10,342 nucleotides of DNA from an uncultured Asticcacaulis sp. (GTDB lineage: Bacteria; Pseudomonadota; Alphaproteobacteria; Caulobacterales; Caulobacteraceae): the NCBI GenBank assembly GCA_946480525.1, contig CAMLLA010000117.1, forward strand, positions 1 to 10,342, given 5' to 3'. Numbering within the stretch: the first letter of the stretch is position 1; every line of letters starts with the position of its first letter. Below, piece after piece: positions 7,081-10,342 of the stretch. A program made the translations under genes and the position numbers. The notes beneath the pieces are model-generated. The model saw only the letters and a program-made list of their open reading frames with translations. It had not been told where the DNA came from and ran no database searches.

Positions 7081-7168
7081 CTTTTTTTGCGTTTCCGTAA
7101 CAGGGGCAGCCGGTAAAAAAGTCCCGCGGATAATGGAGCTTACAAGATAAGGGATTAGTTCGAAGTCC

Positions 7169-10100
7169 ATGACCATTCTGGCTGCGCTGCATCACGTCAC
7201 CGACTACCGCTACGATCGTCCGATAAGCCTGAACCCGCAGGTCATTCGCCTGCGTCCTGCACCGCACACGCGCGCCCACGTCCAGTCCTATGCGTTGAAG
7301 GTGTCGCCGGAGCCGCACTTCATCAACTGGCAGCAGGACCCGTTCGGCAACTGGCTGGCGCGCGTCGTTTTTCCGGAAAAGGTCAGCCACTTCCAGGTCG
7401 AGGTCGACCTGGTCCTGGAAATCAAGGTCTTCAACCCGTTCGACTTTTTCCTCGAAGACTCTGCGACCAGGTTCCCGTTTGCCTATACGGAAGAACTACA
7501 GGACGAACTGGCGCCCTATCTCGAAATCAAGGACAACGATCCGCTGGTGACGGACTATGTCGATGCGATTTCCGACGATGAGATGGGCACGGTCGATTTT
7601 CTGGTCGCCTTCAACCAGAAGCTCAATCGCGATATCGGCTACACACTGCGTTATGAGCCAGGTGTTCAAACGGCGACGCAAACCCTGCAAAGGCTGATGG
7701 GGTCATGCCGCGACATGGCCTGGCTGGCTTGTCAGGTGCTGCGCCGCAAGGGTTTGGCGGTGCGATTCGTCTCCGGCTATTCGATCCAGCTGAAAGCCGA
7801 TGTCGAATCGCTCGACGGGCCGTCGGGTGTCAGCGAGGACGTCACCGACCTGCACGCCTGGTATGAGGTCTATCTGCCGGGCGCCGGCTGGATCGGGCTT
7901 GATCCGACGTCGGGCATGTTCACGGGCGAGGGGCACATTCCGCTTTGCGCCGCGCCCAACCCGTCGGCGGCGGCGGCGATCACCGGCACGCATGAACGCG
8001 CCGATACGACCTTCGACCACAGGATGGAGGTCACGCGCATCTATGAAAGCCGCCGCGTCACCCGGCCCTATACCGAGAAGGAATGGGAACGTATCGACGC
8101 GCTCGGTCACAAGGTCGATGAGGCGCTGGAAAAACAGGATGTGCGCCTGACCATGGGCGGCGAGCCGACATTTGTGTCGCTCGATGACCGGACCGGCGAC
8201 GAGTGGCACTTTACCGCCCTGTCCGATGAAAAGAAGAGGCTTGGCTACGACCTGTTCCAGCGCCTGTCGGCAAAGTTTGCGAATGGGGCTTTGGCCCAGC
8301 ACGCGCAAGGCAAATGGTATCCCGGCGAAATCCTGCCGCGCTGGGCGATGAACATGTACTGGCGCAAGGATGGCCAACCGGTGTGGCTTGATCAGGCTCT
8401 GTTGGCGGACCCCGAGGCCAAGGCCGGATTGAAACGCGATGTGGCGGGCACGTTCCTCAGCACGCTGGCGGATGCGCTGGGCGTCGGTGGCGATCACGTC
8501 ATCGGCGCTTATGAGGATATCCCTTACCTGCTCTGGAAAGAGCAGCGCATTCCGCTCGAAGGCGAGATGCTCAAGGCCGATATCTATGAGGCGACTGAGC
8601 GCAAGCGGCTTCAGGATCAGCTCGACACCAATGTCGGCGAGGCGACGGGCTATGTCCTGCCGCTGACCTTTTCGGGCAAGGTCAACGGCTGGCTATCCAA
8701 CGCGTGGAAGTTCCGCACCGAGAAGATGATGCTTTTGCCCGGCAATTCGCCAATCGGCTTGCGCCTGCCGTTGGGCGCCCTGCCGGTGGTGGATGCCAAA
8801 CTGGCCGAAGCGCATTACGTGCCGGACCGTTCGCCGTTTGCCGAGACGGAGGCTCTGGCGGATGCTGGAGAAGCGGTGACGAAATATACGCGCGCCCTTC
8901 CCTCCCTGCGAAGCGGGGAGGGGGGACCGTCGAAGACGGTGGGAGGGGCAGGCCACGGTAAGGCCCCGCCCACCGCTACGCGGTCCCCCCTCCCCATAAA
9001 TAGGGAGGGCGAAGATGGTCCGAATGGCTTGGTGCGTTCCGCCCTCTGCGCCGAGGTTCGCGACGGCAAGCTGTTTCTCTTCCTGCCGCCGTTGTCCTAT
9101 GTCGAACACTATCTCGACCTGATCCACGCCATCGAGGCGACGGCTGCGCACCTCAAGATCCCCGTCATCATCGAAGGTTACTCCCCACCGCGCGATCATC
9201 GCATCGTGTCGATGTCGGTCACGCCCGACCCCGGCGTCATCGAGATCAATATCCAGCCCGCGGCCAACTGGGACGAACTCAAATCGATCGTCAACACGGT
9301 CTATGACGAAGCCCGCCAGGCGCGGCTGGTCGCCGACAAGTTCATGATCGATGGCAAGCGCGTCGGCACCGGCGGCGGCAATCACATCGTCATGGGCGCG
9401 GCAAAGCCCGAGGACTCGCCGTTCCTCAGGCGGCCGGATGTGCTGGGTTCGATGATCGCCTTCTGGCAGAACCACCCCAGCCTGTCCTATCTGTTCTCAG
9501 GCCTCTATATCGGGCCGACGTCGCAGGCGCCGCGCATCGATGAAGCCCGTCACGAGTCGCTCTATGAGCTGGAGATCGCACTCAAACACCTGCCGCACGG
9601 CGATGAGGAATCCGCGCCGTGGCTGGTCGATCGCCTCTTGCGCAACCTGCTGGTCGATCTGAGCGGCAATACCCACCGCGCCGAATTCTGCATCGACAAG
9701 CTCTATTCCCCGGACAGCGATCGCGGCCGCCTGGGGCTGCTGGAAATGCGCGGCTTCGAGATGTCGCCGCATCCGCAGATGAACCTGATCCAGGCGCTGC
9801 TTTTGCGTGCGCTCGTCGCCGTCTTCTGGAAGAAGCCGTACAAGGCGCCGCTGGTGCGCTGGGGCACGTCGCTGCACGACCGCTTCATGCTGGGCCATTT
9901 CGTGCGCGAAGACGTGCTGGAGGTGATTGAGTTCCTGTCGCAGAACGGCTATCGCTTCAGCCCGGATTGGTTCATCCCCTTCTTCGACTTCCGCTTCCCG
10001 ACGGTCGGCACGGTCCAGATCGGCGGCGTCACGCTGGAGCTGAAAAACGCGCTCGAACCTTGGCCGGTCATGGGCGAAGAGCCGTCGGGCGGCGGTACGT

Positions 10101-10342
10101 CGCGAGGAGTCGATTCGTCGGTCGAGCGCGTGGAGGTGCGGCTGCTGGGGGGTGTGACGTCGCAGCACGTCGTTACCTGCAATGGCTATCGCCTGCCGCT
10201 GACCGCCACGCGCGACGGCAATGTCCAGGTCGCCGGCGTGCGTTACAAGGCGTGGAAGCCATGGTCGTCGCTGCATCCAAATCTGCCGATCAATACGCCC
10301 CTCATTTTCGACGTACTCGATACGCGCCTGGAACGGTCGCTG
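7169..10342 (+). CDS. Transglutaminase / DUF2126 putative amidoligase, large protein, 3' end outside window
   Basis: An uninterrupted frame of 1058 codons running off the right edge. Family members are about 1100 residues, so only a short C-terminus is missing. Residues about 1-150 are the bacterial transglutaminase N-domain (LHHVTDYRYDRPISLNPQVI near the start). The core has Cys180 (GSCRDMAWLACQVLR), His229 (DLHAWYEVYLP) and Asp245 (WIGLDPTSG), a complete triad. DUF2126 starts at about 325 (LTMGGEPTFVSLDDR) and includes EINIQPAANW (692-701), GGGNHIVMGA (735-744), HRAEFCIDKLYSP (836-848) and ALEPWPVMGEEPSGGGTSR (961-979). DUF2126 is annotated as a putative amidoligase related to the glutamine synthetase/GCS fold, so the protein may combine amide formation with amide cleavage or transfer. 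Residues 578-614 are encoded by an inserted palindromic element. ATG 7169 is preferred because an in-frame TAA lies at 7148 and the N-terminus fits the family; the ribosome site is weak. Confidence 0.93.
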   Translation, partial: MTILAALHHVTDYRYDRPISLNPQVIRLRPAPHTRAHVQSYALKVSPEPHFINWQQDPFGNWLARVVFPEKVSHFQVEVDLVLEIKVFNPFDFFLEDSATRFPFAYTEELQDELAPYLEIKDNDPLVTDYVDAISDDEMGTVDFLVAFNQKLNRDIGYTLRYEPGVQTATQTLQRLMGSCRDMAWLACQVLRRKGLAVRFVSGYSIQLKADVESLDGPSGVSEDVTDLHAWYEVYLPGAGWIGLDPTSGMFTGEGHIPLCAAPNPSAAAAITGTHERADTTFDHRMEVTRIYESRRVTRPYTEKEWERIDALGHKVDEALEKQDVRLTMGGEPTFVSLDDRTGDEWHFTALSDEKKRLGYDLFQRLSAKFANGALAQHAQGKWYPGEILPRWAMNMYWRKDGQPVWLDQALLADPEAKAGLKRDVAGTFLSTLADALGVGGDHVIGAYEDIPYLLWKEQRIPLEGEMLKADIYEATERKRLQDQLDTNVGEATGYVLPLTFSGKVNGWLSNAWKFRTEKMMLLPGNSPIGLRLPLGALPVVDAKLAEAHYVPDRSPFAETEALADAGEAVTKYTRALPSLRSGEGGPSKTVGGAGHGKAPPTATRSPLPINREGEDGPNGLVRSALCAEVRDGKLFLFLPPLSYVEHYLDLIHAIEATAAHLKIPVIIEGYSPPRDHRIVSMSVTPDPGVIEINIQPAANWDELKSIVNTVYDEARQARLVADKFMIDGKRVGTGGGNHIVMGAAKPEDSPFLRRPDVLGSMIAFWQNHPSLSYLFSGLYIGPTSQAPRIDEARHESLYELEIALKHLPHGDEESAPWLVDRLLRNLLVDLSGNTHRAEFCIDKLYSPDSDRGRLGLLEMRGFEMSPHPQMNLIQALLLRALVAVFWKKPYKAPLVRWGTSLHDRFMLGHFVREDVLEVIEFLSQNGYRFSPDWFIPFFDFRFPTVGTVQIGGVTLELKNALEPWPVMGEEPSGGGTSRGVDSSVERVEVRLLGGVTSQHVVTCNGYRLPLTATRDGNVQVAGVRYKAWKPWSSLHPNLPINTPLIFDVLDTRLERSL
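8900..9009. repeat. GC-rich palindromic element inserted in frame in the DUF2126 gene
   Basis: A 110-base element with nested symmetry. The outer arms CCCTCCCT (8900-8907) and AGGGAGGG (9002-9009) are perfect inverted copies. Inside them, 15 bases at 8915-8929 pair perfectly with 8981-8995, CGGTGGG (8937-8943) pairs with CCCACCG (8969-8975), and GGCC (8951-8954) pairs with GGCC (8962-8965) around a small loop. Each half also folds alone: CCCTCCC/GGGAGGG at 8900-8906 and 8916-8922, ACCGTC-GAA-GACGGT at 8926-8940, ACCGC-TAC-GCGGT at 8972-8984, and CCCTCCC/GGGAGGG at 8988-8994 and 9003-9009. The element is read through with no stop as residues 578-614, rich in Gly, Pro, Ser and Arg and unlike the flanking family sequence. 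It resembles dispersed non-autonomous palindromic repeats usually seen between genes in related bacteria; no transposase or other copy is in the window. Flanking CTT (8897) and AAG (9012-9014) may extend the symmetry slightly. Confidence 0.85.

Larger units (their letters stand above)
7003..7168. promoter_or_regulatory. Divergent regulatory region of both transglutaminase transcription units
   Basis: These 166 bases separate the starts of two oppositely transcribed genes and must hold promoters for both. Visible elements are an 11-bp palindrome TTGCAATGCAA (7019-7029), an inverted repeat ACTAGAC-N17-GTCTAGT (7029-7059), a direct repeat GTTACA at 7064-7069 and 7075-7080 with 11-base periodicity, and GTAAC on the plus strand at 7097-7101. 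No confident -35/-10 pair can be named. The arrangement suggests shared control of the two units by one or more DNA-binding proteins. No open frame here looks like a gene. Confidence 0.6.

Noticed and set aside
8900..9009. The palindrome as an intrinsic terminator, a CRISPR unit, or the site of a frameshift or gene break
   Set aside because: No T-run follows, there is no repeat-spacer pattern, and the coding frame before and after is the same with intact family motifs, so the gene is not broken.
8693..9475. A minus-strand open frame crossing the palindromic element
   Set aside because: The plus strand carries conserved DUF2126 sequence on both sides of the element. The minus frame has no recognisable motif and stays open through base composition.

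Overview
The window looks like chromosomal DNA from an alphaproteobacterium, most likely a Caulobacterales member. The evidence is the moderately high GC content (about 60% by eye), a sigma factor overlapping a NrsF-type (DUF1109) anti-sigma gene as in Caulobacter SigF/NrsF, and a GC-rich palindromic repeat of a style I recall from Caulobacterales and sphingomonad genomes. The lower GC would fit Asticcacaulis better than Caulobacter, but that is a weak inference. Coding density is high, no gap between genes exceeds about 180 bases, and no tRNA, rRNA, CRISPR or transposase was seen.

Layout. (1) 32-1229, plus strand: an ECF-type sigma factor and a six-helix NrsF-like anti-sigma factor, translationally coupled by an 8-base overlap. 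They end at a small hairpin (1233-1250) facing the 3' end of the next gene. (2) 1262-2503, minus strand: a ROK-family repressor-like regulator that has lost the family's zinc-binding cysteines, with its own promoter-like region and a 12-base perfect palindrome upstream. (3) 2682-7002, minus strand: a tight three-gene operon, in transcription order a fused class II glutamine amidotransferase-like/transglutaminase protein, a circularly permuted ATP-grasp ligase and an alpha-E protein. (4) 7003-7168: a divergent regulatory region with several short repeats. (5) 7169 to the window end, plus strand: a very large transglutaminase/DUF2126 putative amidoligase protein, open at the right edge.

Regions 3-5 form a recognisable but functionally unproven gene set. 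ATP-grasp, alpha-E, transglutaminase and DUF2126 proteins travel together in many bacteria, and comparative genomics has predicted that they make and/or remove a peptide or amide modification: ATP-dependent amide bond formation by the ATP-grasp and DUF2126 enzymes, with cysteine-protease-like action by the transglutaminase-fold domains. Both transglutaminase domains here keep a Cys-His-Asp triad. The amidotransferase-like domain appears to lack the N-terminal cysteine nucleophile, so it is probably non-catalytic.

The most unusual sequence feature is a highly structured palindromic element of about 110 bases (8900-9009) inside the DUF2126 reading frame. It is read through without a stop or frameshift, adding about 37 low-complexity residues to what I believe is a variable linker. 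It resembles, in principle, palindromic elements that insert in frame into protein genes, as described in Rickettsia.
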